In this document: positions 21,399-32,251 of the stretch, one piece after another
Position numbering within the stretch: position 1 is the first letter of the stretch
Layout: each line of letters begins with the position of its first letter
Source of the DNA: Hysterium pulicare CBS 123377
Lineage: Eukaryota > Ascomycota > Dothideomycetes > Hysteriales > Hysteriaceae
Reading direction: 5' to 3'
DNA length: 46,627 bases
NCBI GenBank assembly: GCA_000467715.1
Contig: AJFK01000069.1
Span: 1-46,627, forward strand
Made by a program: the position numbers and the translations under genes
The notes under the pieces: generated by a model
The model's input: the letters and a program-made list of their open reading frames with translations, nothing else
What the model was told of the DNA's origin: nothing
Databases searched by the model: none

Positions 21399-22732
21399 AT
21401 GGCACCATTTGCAGAAGTTCCTATTTTCTCCAGTCATTACACGTCTACTACGGAAGTCTCGAAAGAGCCGGACCTCCTTGAAGGTTGGTGGACTGATGAG
21501 AAGATTTTCTCTTTGGAGAGGCGGGCCATATTCAGCAAGGTAGTAACTCTCAATTCGCTCACAGACATTGCTGATAGGTCAGATATGGTTATGCGTATCG
21601 CACCGCAGCCGATTTACTAAACCTGGAGACTATATTTCAATCAGCATCGCCGGCTTTCCCATTCTCATCATCCTTGGCAAAGACCACATAGCACGTGCTT
21701 TTCATAATGTCTGCAGACACCGCGCCTATACAATTACTAAAAAGGCAGCGGGATCCTCCCTCGTCCTTGGCTGCCGGTATCATGGCTGGAGCTATGATAC
21801 TGGAGGCAACCTTGTGAAGGCTCCTCAATTCGATGGCATTGAGGGGTTCGATAAGTCGCAGAATGGTCTCTTCAAAGTTCGCACCTGCACTGATCGAGGT
21901 GGTTTCATCCATATCAACCTTGATGCTGGCAACGTAGCACATGCTCCGGATTGTGAAGAAATTGTCGGCTTCGCAGTGCAACATGATATTGGCCCTCACA
22001 GCAAGTGGCTTAATAGTTGGCAATTCGATGGTAGTTTCAATTGGAAAGTTGCAGGTATGTCAGTTCGTAAACTGGCTGATCTCCGGAATCTCTATTAACG
22101 ATCTTCATGTTGCTAATTTCATCAGTTCAGGGTCTTGATCCAGAACTGCCCCGTCCAGCTTCCCGCAGCAATCTTCTATCTATTCTCACATACCTTGAGG
22201 TCTTCCGTGATGCCGAGCTATCCCTCGGAAAGAGCCATAGCCTTACCATCTCCCCGCTAACGGTCGTTAAAAGCCTGTCAAATTCACCAGTATGGCTAAC
22301 TATGACTGTGCTCCCTACCTCTTCAAGCAAGAACACGATCAAATGCGACGTATACACAACGTTGCGATCGCACCTTCCGCGGCAGGCACAACTTGAATCA
22401 TTACAGGGCGAGATTCAGTACTTCATCACCGCACTTGAACAGAACTATCTGACACTTAAGACCATCCCACTAAAGAAGGAACCACCAACTTTGTCATTTC
22501 TCAAAGCACATATCAGATTAGAAAAAATAGCTGGCAGACAGATCTTTCCCGGGAGACAAGAGAATGGACGGAGCGAGGCTTGCTGGAAGGCTGAGAAGAG
22601 TAAGATCGTTCCTTCACCACATCTTAGTTACAGGTGAATAGAGCTAACATGACCGCAGTCTGCAAAGAACTGGACGAGATGGCCGGAGTGGGGACTACGG
22701 TAGGCGGGGGTGTACGCACTCTAGAGTGGTGA
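21399..22732 (+). CDS. Rieske [2Fe-2S] domain protein without a mononuclear iron site
   Basis: Model join(21399..21539, 21583..22054, 22126..22599, 22659..22732), 386 aa. The first intron is only 43 nt; the second uses the AG at 22125 because the next AG (22130) would give an immediate stop. The Rieske domain spans about residues 48-150 with C91-x-H93-x17-C111-x2-H114 (HNVCRHRAY and GCRYHGWSYD). After FNWKVAV the C-terminal half (LEVFRDAELSLG, LTMTVLPTSSSKNTIKCDVY, FLKAHIRLEKIAG, CKELDEMAG) keeps the alpha-subunit-like fold region, but no H-x4-H iron ligand pair is present. From memory a Pezizomycotina group of Rieske proteins shares this layout and the AHIRLEK block, so the gene is probably intact. 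The role is unknown, with electron transfer or an orphan oxygenase component as inferences. Confidence 0.82.
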
Positions 22733-23022
22733 GCATGCCAAAGGTTCATGCATCAGCTAAGTCATTAGATCTCAGACATAAGTCTATGAGATGTTGTACA
22801 TCGCGTGAATAGCCTCATCTACTAAGTAATATGCATTTCTGCTTCCAAATCCGCCCAGCGCTTGTTGGACCCACCAGGCGAAGTTCTGCAACCACTCACA
22901 TCTTAGCCTCATGACGCACCAATCAACATTCGCTACGTTGAGCAAAGCCCATGCACCCAGCAAAACCACCTGACTCCTACCTCGAAACATCCTAGGACAG
23001 AACAACAAACACTCAAACACCC

Positions 23023-24394
23023 ATGGCAGAAGTTCCAGCTCCTCCAGAAACATACCGAGGTCGACTCGCTCAGTTTCAGATTCTCGAAGCATCACGGCAT
23101 GCTCTGATCGAAGTAAACCTCTCATACGACTTTCCCTGAGTCTACGACGAAGGTATTAAACTTCTTTATTTCAAGCCTTCTGACATATTCTTCTCCGCTA
23201 GGAACTCCTCGACAAACTCGAGAAAACAGAAGCAAAACTCCAACAATCTGAACTCGATCTCCAAAGCGAGCAGAATGTTCGACGAAGACTACAATCCGAA
23301 GTTGTTGAAGCAAAAGAGAAAGAAGCTACCTGGGTCGAGAAGGCGGTATGAACAAACCTCTCTCTCCACTTTCAACTCATGATCTAATATCACATAGTCC
23401 AAACGCCCGTACGCCATAGTCCTGATAGACGCCGACGCAGAAGGCTTCACGGTATTCGCAACCCAGCCCTCCCTTACCATCCCCCTTCCATCCTCCCCTG
23501 CTAACACTTCACCCAGTTCCTCGACAAATTCATAACGAAGCGCGAAAAAGGCGGCGAAGCAGCCGCCGATGAACTCCTCGTGAAATCGCGCGAATACCTG
23601 CGTCCTCTCTACCCGGACGCCGATAAACTCGACATCTTAGTTCGGATCTACGCCAACCAGGAAGGGATGGCAAATATGCTAGTTCGAGAGGGCAAGATAC
23701 GGAATCTAGGGCAATTGAGGGCTTTTTGGACAGGGTTTAGTTCGAGGATGCCTGGGTTTGATTTTGTAGATACGGGGGTTGGGAAGGAGGGGGGAGCTGG
23801 GAGGAAAGTTAGAGGTAAGAGTTTTTGATTCCTCCATGCTATTTCCCCTAGTCGTTACTCTTAGCATAGGTGGAGTATGTAGATAGAGTTGCTGGGATAA
23901 CAAGGCTGACATCGTTTCGTTCGACAGAGAACCTCCATTTCCACGCCCACTCTCTCCAAATCCGCCACATCCTCCTCGCAACCTCACCCACCAACATCCC
24001 ACCCCCCTTCCTACAAAGCCTCCCCCTCCCCCTCACCTCCCTGACCCTCCTCGAATCCTTCCCCCTCCCCGTCCCGCTAAAATCCCTCCCCGGCCTCCTG
24101 ACCACAAAACTCCCCTCCCTCTTCCTGCCTCCGCCACCTCCACCTCCCAAATCAAGTGGAGGATCGAGGACGGGGCGACCGCAGTTGCAGTTGAGTCAGC
24201 AGGAGGATAGAGATGGGGGCAGTACTTGGCTTGTTATCAGGCCGGAACGCAGTAAGAGTCAGGGGGCGGGCGGGAGTGCGGGCGGGAGAGATGGGGATGA
24301 TGGGGATAGTAGTTTGAGTATTAGTATTGGGCCGGATAATACGGTTAGTTTTGGGAGGGGGAATGAGGGGGGACGGAGGAGGATTATGGGATGA
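23023..24394 (+). CDS. Coiled-coil protein with DUF7923-like (NYN-type) domain, no zinc finger
   Basis: Model join(23023..23112, 23202..23345, 23398..23451, 23517..23814, 23928..24394), 350 aa; the five exons sum to a multiple of three. Residues about 20-80 form a charged coiled coil (LLDKLEKTEAKLQQSELDLQ). Then KRPYAIVLIDADAEGF opens a domain seen in fungal CCCH zinc-finger proteins, continuing with LYPDADKLDILVRIYANQEG, FDFVDTGVGKE and HAHSLQIRHILLATSP. The Asp residues in LIDADAEGF and FVDTG sit where a NYN/PIN-like nuclease fold would place acidic residues, so RNA-related activity is an inference. The usual C-terminal CCCH fingers are absent; instead there is a Pro-rich then Gly/Ser/Arg-rich tail. 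The last intron (113 nt) is the longest. The start has good context and no upstream in-frame ATG nearby. Confidence 0.78.
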
Positions 24395-24637
24395 ATGTAG
24401 CATGTTCAGTTGTATATCATGGGGTCGGGGTGACGGAAAGTAGAGGCTTAGATTGCATTGCTGGAGCTGGGAATTATGGATTGGTATTCGTATGGGAAAA
24501 GTCTGCAAATAAGGGGAATGTGAAAGGGGTGTCAGGACTCTAGGCTGCATTTCGTGGATCACTTTACTACGTTCTCATATATAAAAAAAACTTTACATTC
24601 CTTATACCCCCTACCCCTGTTATTCTTTTCGTCCATC

Positions 24638-25402
24638 TCACACGCCTTTCTCTCCCGCCGCCCTCCTGATAACCTCTGCCACAACGTCCGCTCGACTAAC
24701 AAAAGGAGAGTGATCCGCATCACACCTCTCAATCACAAACCTATGTCCCTTCGCCGCATCCAACATAGCCTCTTGATGCTGGATCGGTATCCCATGATCA
24801 TTCTCACACATCAAATACACGCTTTCGATATCCCTCCACGCCGTATATTCGACTTTACTCAAAAAAGTCTTCCACGCATGGCTTTTCAACTGCTTCGGCA
24901 GCTCGACTTGCGCATCAGGATCGCACTCGTTATAGAACCAATCTACGGCATTGATGGCGTAGCTCAGATCGCCGGAGAGACTGGTATGGAACGGTGAAAT
25001 GGGCTTATTCCCCGTACCTTCCCATATCCAATGGCCTATATCCAGCACCAGCGCGCAGAGATACACTAACTTCACCACACCCCCTTTCTCCCCCTTCCCT
25101 GCTCTTTCGGTCTTCGAGAGCCCCCGACAGGCTTCTGAGCCTACGGTGCCGGAGTACGAATGTACTATTAGGACGACGTCTTCGCCGGCGTTGATGTGGG
25201 TGAGGAGCGTGGAGCGGATGGCGGAGACGTCGGGGATCCAGTCTTGTGGGGGTGAGATGTTGTGGAGCTCGGAGCCTATGGATGGGAGGGAGACGGGGGA
25301 GATTTTGTAGCCAGCCTGGGAGAGGAGGGTTATTGTGGGAGTGAAGCAAAGGGGGTCGTGCCAGGCGCCTGGGACGAAGACTAGAGTTGGGTTTTGGGAC
25401 AT
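24638..25402 (-). CDS. Alpha/beta-hydrolase fold protein
   Basis: An intronless 254-aa frame from ATG 25402. It begins with beta strand TLVFVPGAWHDP (oxyanion region). The nucleophile elbow is LIVHSYSGTVGSEA with Ser82 as the likely nucleophile; the acid is probably Asp202 in CENDHGIP and the base His231 in CDADHSPFVSRADVVAEVI. The arrangement V-P-G-A-W-H and H-S-Y is that of the small fungal/plant esterase-like AB_hydrolase_6 group, often next to accessory or secondary-metabolism genes. No signal peptide, so probably cytosolic. All triad residues are present and length is normal. The substrate cannot be inferred. Confidence 0.88.
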   Translation of the reverse strand: MSQNPTLVFVPGAWHDPLCFTPTITLLSQAGYKISPVSLPSIGSELHNISPPQDWIPDVSAIRSTLLTHINAGEDVVLIVHSYSGTVGSEACRGLSKTERAGKGEKGGVVKLVYLCALVLDIGHWIWEGTGNKPISPFHTSLSGDLSYAINAVDWFYNECDPDAQVELPKQLKSHAWKTFLSKVEYTAWRDIESVYLMCENDHGIPIQHQEAMLDAAKGHRFVIERCDADHSPFVSRADVVAEVIRRAAGEKGV

Positions 25403-26938
25403 GGCTGAAGACTATTCATAGGCGTGGTAAAAGGATGGAGTTATGCTATAAGAAATGGAGTGATTGATCCATTGGGATGAAGCAGGTACGTGAGCGTTGA
25501 ATCATACTGAGTGTATTGCTTCTCGTGGTTGTTTGAGATTACAGGGTTATAAGTTAGGAATGGGATTTTGATGATTTTGATGGTGAGGGGGAAACGGAAA
25601 ATGAAGTCCTGCGCTAAAGTCAAGACGCGGAGGGAAGATGGAGGAAGTTTTCCGTGAGATGGATTTGGGGTATGCAAGTAAGGTGAAAGAACATGGAGTC
25701 ATCTTTGGTTTAAAACAACGAGATGATTAGAATTGCAGGACGAAAGCAAACGCTGGGGACTGTAAGGTGTGAGTTACTCAGGATTCTTCGTGCTTCGGAA
25801 GTCTCTGGGCGAGCCCATGGGAGAACCTGGTGTTCTGCGATTTCGCATGGAGAGTGCGCACTGGAGACTCAATCCATGGCTGGAGATTCAAGACTGGAGA
25901 GAAGTAGTGGGTAGAGAAATGTTGATGAGAACGTAGATGGTTACTAATGGGACTCGCGCACGGACGACTTTTTGTGGGTATGCCGCCCTTGGCTTCTCTT
26001 GCTAGACCATCTCTCTGCGAACCTCACCTCTCAACGAGTAGAGCTGCTCTCCCGTATTGGATAAGCCCTTCGACTGTTCATCAGAGATGAATCCTTCATA
26101 TCGACACCCCTCCCAAGGGCGAACGCTATGGAGAACACTTACCGCAACTAAAACTTCCTCAAGCCAGTATAAAGATTGACGCCCTTCCTTTTCGCGTCGA
26201 TCGCGTCCTGTGACCTATCAAGGACCGCCGAGATGGCGGTGCGAGTCCCTCTATACGAATGGCTTCCGACCATCCTTCCGAGACGGTATGCAGAGACCGG
26301 AAATAGAGCCAGTGATCACTGAGAGTTAGCGAGTCCGGCCCGCCCCTCGCTTTCCGTCGACATATCATCGAGGGATTAAACGGGGCAGCATCAACAGTTG
26401 GGCAGGAGCTAGATATTGCGTTGCGGCACAGCAGTTGCGCAAATAAAGTTTTCAGAGGTGCAGGCTCCGGCAAGGCGGGGGATTCGGTCTTCCATCCTCT
26501 CCCGGATAGTTCAACAACGCTTCCAGCTGTTTTGAGCAGAGTTCCGGAAAAGAGATGGAATCCAAGAGGTCCATGGGCACCGAACAGATCTGTGCTATCT
26601 GGCAAGACACGCGTCGCCCATGTGTTAATGCAGGTAGGGCTAAGAATGTTTGTGCGGAGAAATAGATTGGGTACGATTATTCTTATCACCTTCATCTGAC
26701 TGGGTACACACTGTTCCTTCCGAATGAACTGCCTGTTTTGCTCTACCTATGAGCGAGTCCAGTTCTCCATTTGCCGCCCTTGGCCATCCAGCTTGTCGCT
26801 CCTCCTCGTTACCGGCCGTGTGGGAGGGTGGCCGGGATGCCGTGGCCCCCCAAAAGCTCAGACGGCGATGGAAATTCAAGATGGTAGGATTCCGGACCTC
26901 ATCGTTCGCACAACAGCCTCTGGTGCGCACGCTTCAGC
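25403..26938. other. Divergent intergenic region, about 1.5 kb
   Basis: Lies between the divergent hydrolase and methyltransferase genes. The longest frames (178 codons on minus at 26159-26695; a plus frame at 26749-26946 beginning MSESSSP) lack recognised domains. The latter could be an extra 5' exon of the methyltransferase but I found no convincing splice. Confidence 0.45.
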
Positions 26939-29032
26939 ATGAATGAAGACGAGGCTTTCGACAGCTCTGGTCCCTCTCTGGAAGCCGATGTATGTCCTTG
27001 TCCACTTGCTCCACGCTCTTACCGTAGTGGCTGATGGCGGCCCGTCCCGTGACAGAGCGACGAACGCGACTCGGCTCTCGGCGATAATGAGTCCATGTAT
27101 GTAGACCTCACGATGCCCCGCTCGCCTCAGACGACTGATCTTGCTGTCGCACTGAAGGCTGACCATGTCTGTTACCGATTCGGTGTACAACTATCGCTAC
27201 GAGAATGGACGCCGTTACCATGCATATTCAGAAGGGAGTAAGTTTGAGTGACCAAGCCTCAGTCGCGTCCACTTGCTGATCGGCGAAGAATACCCCATGC
27301 CGAATGATGAGGTATGTTAAGCATATCCGGTATGCACGTGCCGAATCCCAATGCTGATATTATCTTGGCACTAGGTAGAGAAAGACCGTCTTGGTAAGTC
27401 CGTCTCTGACGTTGTCGGGTTCGTGATTAACGTTGAGAAACGCCAGACCTTCAACACCACGCCTTCAGGTTGACGCTTGACGGCGCTCTGTATCGTGCTC
27501 CCATCTCTCAAAATGTTCAAAATGTTCTTGACATAGGGACGGGAACGGGGATATGGGCCATTGAGTTCGCCGAAGAACATCCTTCAGCATCAGTACTGGG
27601 GACGGATCTTAGGCAAGTCTCATAGTGATAGACATAAAGATGCTTGCTGACTAGATACAGTCCTATACAGCCACAGGAGTGAGCAAACCCGAACCCACTG
27701 CAAGAGCGTACGCTTAAGCTGACTAGTTCACCCAGGGTACCACCGAATTGCAGTTTCCTAATTGACGATGCGGACAAAGACTGGGTATTTCGTGAACCCT
27801 TTGACTTCATCCATGCCAGAGCCATGGTCGCCGCATTCAAAAACTGGCCTCGGTTCTTCGAGCAAGCGTTTGAGTATGTGGACGTACCAACCTGATTCCC
27901 TCAACTCCTTCAACCCACGTTTCTCACATCATGAACCCTAGGAATCTCAAACCAGGCGGCTATCTCGAAGTCCAGGAATTCTTCCTACCCGCCAAGTGCC
28001 TAGACGCGACCCTCACTCCCGCCGAGTCCCCTTTATTGCGCTGGTTTGAACTCTTCATGGAAGCAGCCCTCAAAGTTGGTCTAGACAGCCAAGTCACCAA
28101 GACCTTCGCTGAACCTCTCCGCGCTGCTGGTTTCGTCGACATACATTCCAAGTACTACAAGTGGCCGATTGGGACCTGGGCAAAGGGCGAAAAGAATAAG
28201 CTCTTGGGCAGATTCGTTTTGGAGGATCTACTTGATTGGCTGCCATCTGGTGCGCTGGCCCTGTTTACAAGGGTGCTTGGGTGGACGAGGGAGGAGGTCG
28301 AGGTCTTCCTGGCGAGTGTGAGGAAGGAGTTGAAGGAGCAGAAAAGCCGGCATTTCTATGCTAACATGTGAGTCTTTCAGGTTGAGTGGGTGGTGGTTTG
28401 GGTGGATACATGGATGAGTGGTGAAGATGGGTGGTTGCAAAGCAAATATCCCCTTTCTCTCAAATCAACTGACATCTCAACCCAGAATTGTATGGTACGC
28501 TCGAAAACCCGAACACCCCAAATTAAACAACACGTGGGAACAAGACGCAGTTCACGACGAATCAGACCCTCTCTCCGAAGACGAATTAGGACCAGACGCA
28601 ACGACTAGTAAACAAGCCCCAGAAACAGGTCTTCTACCCAACATATCTACCCCTGGCATGCTTGCCAAGAGCGCCGCCAGCTTGACCATCGCTTCTCCGG
28701 AACCAAGTACGGACGTCTCTAGTAGGCAAGTAGAAGCTCAGCTAGAGTTAGAAGACGAGCTACTAGAATCAACGAGAGTGAAGGGCGGAAAGACAATTGC
28801 AGATGGCCCTAAGACTATCGATGCTTTGAAGCATTCGGTTATTCACGCCGCGTTGTCGACATCTAGTTCTGATTTCTCGCCATCACCGCCGTCGAAAAGC
28901 CCGGAGGTGGAAGGTGCGGAAAAGCAAGGCGAGGGCTCAAAGGCCGCCGAGACGGAGACGGAGACGGAGATCGAAGCGAAGTCTGGTGGAAACCTATCCC
29001 ATGGACAAGATGCCCCTGAAGGGGAAAGATGA
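26939..29032 (+). CDS. SAM-dependent methyltransferase, UMTA/LaeA-like family
   Basis: Model join(26939..26989, 27056..27096, 27158..27237, 27289..27311, 27375..27393, 27447..27612, 27661..27678, 27736..27873, 27942..28367, 28486..29032), 502 aa; ten exons, total divisible by three. Diagnostic pieces appear in family order: YENGRRYHAYSEG, then KYPMPNDE and VEKDRLDLQHH across micro-exons, SAM motif I VLDIGTGTGIWAIEFAEEHP (about residues 98-117), IQPQEVPPNCSFLIDDADKD, FDFIHARAM, ENLKPGGYLEVQE, and a C-terminal KYYKWPIGTWAKGEKNKLLG. The intron 27613-27660 has a GC donor (AG/GCAAGT). After residue ~330 there is a long acidic, disordered tail with Glu/Thr repeats. The family includes the secondary-metabolism regulator LaeA and many paralogues; this is a paralogue, and its target is unknown. 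It appears intact. Confidence 0.9.
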
Positions 29033-29369
29033 TCGCAGTTTGAAGAATGAGGATTTGGGAGTTGAAATGGATGGGTGCACTTCCAAACAGTTGGCAAAGC
29101 CCTTGACAAGAGCGACGTATACCCCACCGAATAGCTTTCACTTCATAATCAAGGATTAAGGTAACAAGAACAGGACGTAGCATAGCGTTCACTCCCGGCC
29201 CTCTTCTAGGGACCCAGCTTAGAGTCGGGCGTAAAACCAGAGATATCCTTAACGGCGCGGATGAGCTTTATGACACTGAGCTTTAGCAAGAAAGCGACTT
29301 AGATTCGACTAATGAAGTTATTGTTTATTTCTTCCCCTCTCTTTTCTCCATTTCATAGATTTACTTGCT
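29033..29369. other. Short intergenic stretch
   Basis: 3' flank of the methyltransferase leading into array B. No gene seen. Confidence 0.45.
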
Positions 29370-29539
29370 GCGCTTTCCTCGTGACTAAGCTTCAGTGCTT
29401 ACATAATGAATAACATTATCCTGGTCTTCAATGGATATAAAAGCTTCAATACCTTCACTTATCTTCCTACCTCACATTCTAAGCTCCGACCTCCTGGAGA
29501 GTTATTTGGAGGCAATTGAATCGAGAAAAAGAAACTGGT

Positions 29540-29812
29540 ATGCTTCGCTGCAAACCATATTCGACATACCAGGAATGGCTCTCGGGCGCTGCGCTCCGGG
29601 CTATCAAGGCAGCCAAGAATCCTTGTCTAGGGGGAGTGGCTTGGTTTGGGTCGAACGAAATCAAAGTGAAGCACTATGGAGTGGAGTTTGGAGTTTGGAG
29701 GTCAGAGGTTGGAGGTTGTGGAAAAAGAACTGGTTTTGGAGTTTTGGGTTTTGAGAGTGATGATACGGAAGAGAACCTTGCGGAGATGGTTGTTGGTATT
29801 TTTGAGTGGTGA
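29540..29812 (+). CDS. Candidate 90-aa ORF in array B
   Basis: The first ATG after the TATA box at 29436 in this frame opens 90 codons ending in a Gly/Phe-rich stretch (GKRTGFGVLGFESDD) and an acidic C-terminus (ENLAEMVVGIFEW). No known family, no signal peptide. Presence of a promoter-like box upstream is the only support, and the frame may be a decayed copy or chance. Confidence 0.2.
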   Translation: MLRCKPYSTYQEWLSGAALRAIKAAKNPCLGGVAWFGSNEIKVKHYGVEFGVWRSEVGGCGKRTGFGVLGFESDDTEENLAEMVVGIFEW

Positions 29813-30124
29813 TGTTCATTAGCAATATCTACTTCACTGATATGGATGAACAGGCAACCGCGTATAAGCTCATAACCGCAGACTGCTGTCTCCATCCCCA
29901 GCGTCCCACATGTTCTCTGTGATCACCTCAAGATTAACTTCGTCCCACAGGGCCCACGGCTCCCACCACCGTTAGCTTTACCAACCTTTTGATCCCATTG
30001 CTCTTTTGTTTGTACAAGTGCGCTACCCGAACATCGAGGCCATCATCATACTCCTCCTTTCAACTTGAAGGGTCTGACGACCGCGGAGATCCTGGTGTGG
30101 AGAAAGAAAAGGCAATCCTAGGGA

Positions 30125-30223
30125 TTTTTATATCCTTCAAGAGTCCAGATCGAGGCGAGCAATATCACGTTACTAGTGCTTACTAAGACTAGGGTCTCGA
30201 TGCTTACTTGGAGCGATATAAAA
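30125..30223. promoter_or_regulatory. Array B bidirectional module near 30.17 kb
   Basis: TTTTTATAT at 30125-30133 (TATA on minus), ATCACGTTA at about 30164-30172 and TATAAAA at 30217-30223 (plus). Confidence 0.4.
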
Positions 30224-30312
30224 TCTCTCCTTGTCTGCGGCTCTGGACTCTTGATTCCCTACACACAGCTCCTTCTTTCGAGGGAGACAACACCACCAAA
30301 ATCACTCAGTTC

Positions 30313-30726
30313 ATGGGATTGTCTTGGTGTTCTAAAAGGATGGCGAGTTCCGATGGCTCGTTGCTCATTTTACGAAACAGTTTATTGACATGCCTCTTTG
30401 GTAGCTCTCCAAAAGATTGTTCTAGGGCCGGGAATGTTGGTGTGCAGAGACCTGAACCAAAAGAGGTGGAAATCAACACACATGGTTCTGGAGCCGGGGA
30501 CTTGGATCAATCACCCAGTCAAATCAGAAGAAAATTGGGATGGTATGGAGAGGTCCCTAAAGTTAAGTCGCAGATACGAAGTTGGATTCTATCCGAGCAA
30601 CAGTCTTCACCAGCATCAAAAATAATGATCCCCACCACCACTTCGAAGCTCTTCCGCCAGCACACCATGAAGGAGTCTTCTGCATCTCCATGGCTTCTCC
30701 CGAGTCCCGAGCATGATACCTGGTAG
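30313..30726 (+). CDS. Candidate 137-aa ORF in array B
   Basis: The longest ATG-initiated plus-strand frame in array B, starting about 95 bp after the TATA box at 30217. It begins MGLSWCSKRMASSDGSLL and contains VGVQRPEPKEVEIN, which I align by eye with broken frames in other units (PEPNEVITLPGG near 31.2 kb, FQNPETIELNV near 38.13 kb). The second half is Ser- and Lys-rich. No known domain. It may be the least decayed copy of the unit gene, or only a chance frame. Confidence 0.25.
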   Translation: MGLSWCSKRMASSDGSLLILRNSLLTCLFGSSPKDCSRAGNVGVQRPEPKEVEINTHGSGAGDLDQSPSQIRRKLGWYGEVPKVKSQIRSWILSEQQSSPASKIMIPTTTSKLFRQHTMKESSASPWLLPSPEHDTW

Positions 30727-30929
30727 CACCGTGAGTTTGAACAAGACATAACCGGGATGCGCGTGTCTTGTTTGGGCGAACACAAACTCACCCCATCCGC
30801 CGACGCCATTGAATCTTTTGGTCTCGGAACATCGACGCAACCTATCTTCAGATTTTGGTGTTAGAATTAGAAGATTGAGTTCCGGAGGTGGTGAGTGAGT
30901 TGAGGTAGTTTAGAATTGAGAGGCTTTCA

Positions 30930-31001
30930 TAATGCAGAAGGAGAAGAAGAGGAGTGGGATCACGTGCGCTGAAGACTGCTTAGGGTCATTGCTTTTATAA
31001 A
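30930..31001. promoter_or_regulatory. Array B module at 30.96 kb
   Basis: CACGTG at 30961-30966, TATAAA at 30996-31001 on plus, and a weaker minus-direction CATTATGAAAG at about 30925-30935, followed on minus by CTCTCAATT, which also follows the TATA of the next module. Confidence 0.42.
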
Positions 31002-31268
31002 GGTGGCTTCATACCAAACATGGAGGCGTCGGACGCTCTGTCGAAAGAATATTCGATCAAGGCAAATTACCACGCTCTATCAATGTCTTGGAGTTCCAGA
31101 ACTTGATTTTCTCCAGCGCTATGTCAAGAAAAAGTGACTGGAATATCTCTTCGATGGTTTTTCAAAAAGACTGTCCTTGAAGCCGGCATGTTTGGTGCTT
31201 CGGACCTGAGCCAAATGAGGTTATCACCCTTCCTGGTGGTCTCGGAGTTAGGTGTATGGTCCGCATAA

Positions 31269-31502
31269 TCATACAGAAAGAAAAACGGAATCATGGGAGG
31301 GCAAGAACGTTCCTTTTTCGAAGGTGATTTCTTCTGGAATGTTATTGGTTTTACTGATGCTATTCAGCAGAAGATAGGGGAGAAATGCACCATCATTTCG
31401 AACATCTAAACCGAGAGCTATAATAATGTCTCCACAGCACCGTACATAACTCGAGTCCCCAGCATGGGCCAAATAATCCCTCTCTAGTTGAACAAACATC
31501 AT
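31269..31502 (-). CDS. Candidate 77-aa minus-strand ORF in array B
   Basis: Lies about 150 bp downstream of the minus TATA at 31653-31659. It begins MMFVQLERDYLAHAGDSS and contains CCGDIIIALGLDVRNDG, then ends with a hydrophilic tail. The AH-x-G...YV and I-I-A-x-G-L-D-V pieces have counterparts in the minus frames near 30.75 kb (HAHPGYVLFKLTVLPG) and 36.4 kb (NTIMVAVDFGPGFS). No known family; may be decayed. Confidence 0.22.
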   Translation of the reverse strand: MMFVQLERDYLAHAGDSSYVRCCGDIIIALGLDVRNDGAFLPYLLLNSISKTNNIPEEITFEKGTFLPSHDSVFLSV

Positions 31503-31652
31503 GCCATTCACATCTTGCTAACACGAAGACGACCCGCACCTTGGAGCAAGAAACTCTAAGCTTCTCGGAGCATAAACCTTTTCTGGTTCCCCTTCTTGGT
31601 TCAGATAGTCCGAATTTTCGAGGTGTTCTGAGTTGGTTTGAAATTGAGAGAC

Positions 31653-31698
31653 TTTTATAGGTGATGATGAAAAAGGAAAGGGAGAGTGAGATCACGTG
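31653..31698 (-). promoter_or_regulatory. Array B module at 31.69 kb, minus-directed
   Basis: CACGTG at 31693-31698 and, 34 bp downstream on minus, TATAAAA (31653-31659), then CTCTCAATTTC. Confidence 0.45.
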
Positions 31699-32140
31699 CT
31701 CCCTTCCATATTACCTATTGGTGTGATATCCAGGAGCCATGGCCTCCGGATATACGGAAGAGCTGAAGAAACGGCACGCTGTAGCTTCCTAGGGCTTGGA
31801 CAACAATAAATTCCGTCGTGAGAATACTTCTAATGATTGGCTCCACTAGTAGTGAAGATCATCAGTACGTTCTTACTTTGAAGATCAATTCATCACCATC
31901 AAGCTCTCATGTCTTCAACACCTCCCCAGTTTCTCCCAAGCCCGCAGCATGATTAGTAGCTCAGCCATATATTAAACGAGACATTGGTTCGTCTTCTGCC
32001 CATTGATTTGGAGCAGGAATTTGTACTATAGAGTTTGCTGAACCCGAAAGTTTGTCTCTCAGAACAATTTCTGATGTTTTCCGCTATTTGGTTTGAATCC
32101 GAAAGGTGTCTTGTGAATGAATTGGGTTCACATTGAGGCT

Positions 32141-32251
32141 TTTTATATAGTGCGAAGAGAAGTGAGTAAGCTCACGTGCCATCCGATCATTTCTTTGACT
32201 ACTTTTCCATTACTGTTACATCCACCTTGGTCTCCCCATTCTGCATATAAG
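32141..32251. promoter_or_regulatory. Array B bidirectional module at 32.17 kb
   Basis: TTTTATATAG at 32141-32150 (TATA on minus), CACGTG at 32173-32178, CATATAAG with TATAAG at 32246-32251 on plus. It is only 480 bp from the previous box. Confidence 0.45.

Noticed and set aside
26159-26695. 178-codon minus-strand open frame
   Set aside because: No recognised domain, no promoter or intron support, lies in the divergent intergenic region; kept only as a note.
27336-28536. CACGTG hexamers inside the methyltransferase gene
   Set aside because: They have no TATA partner and fall in an intron and an exon; CACGTG alone is expected about eleven times in this window by chance.
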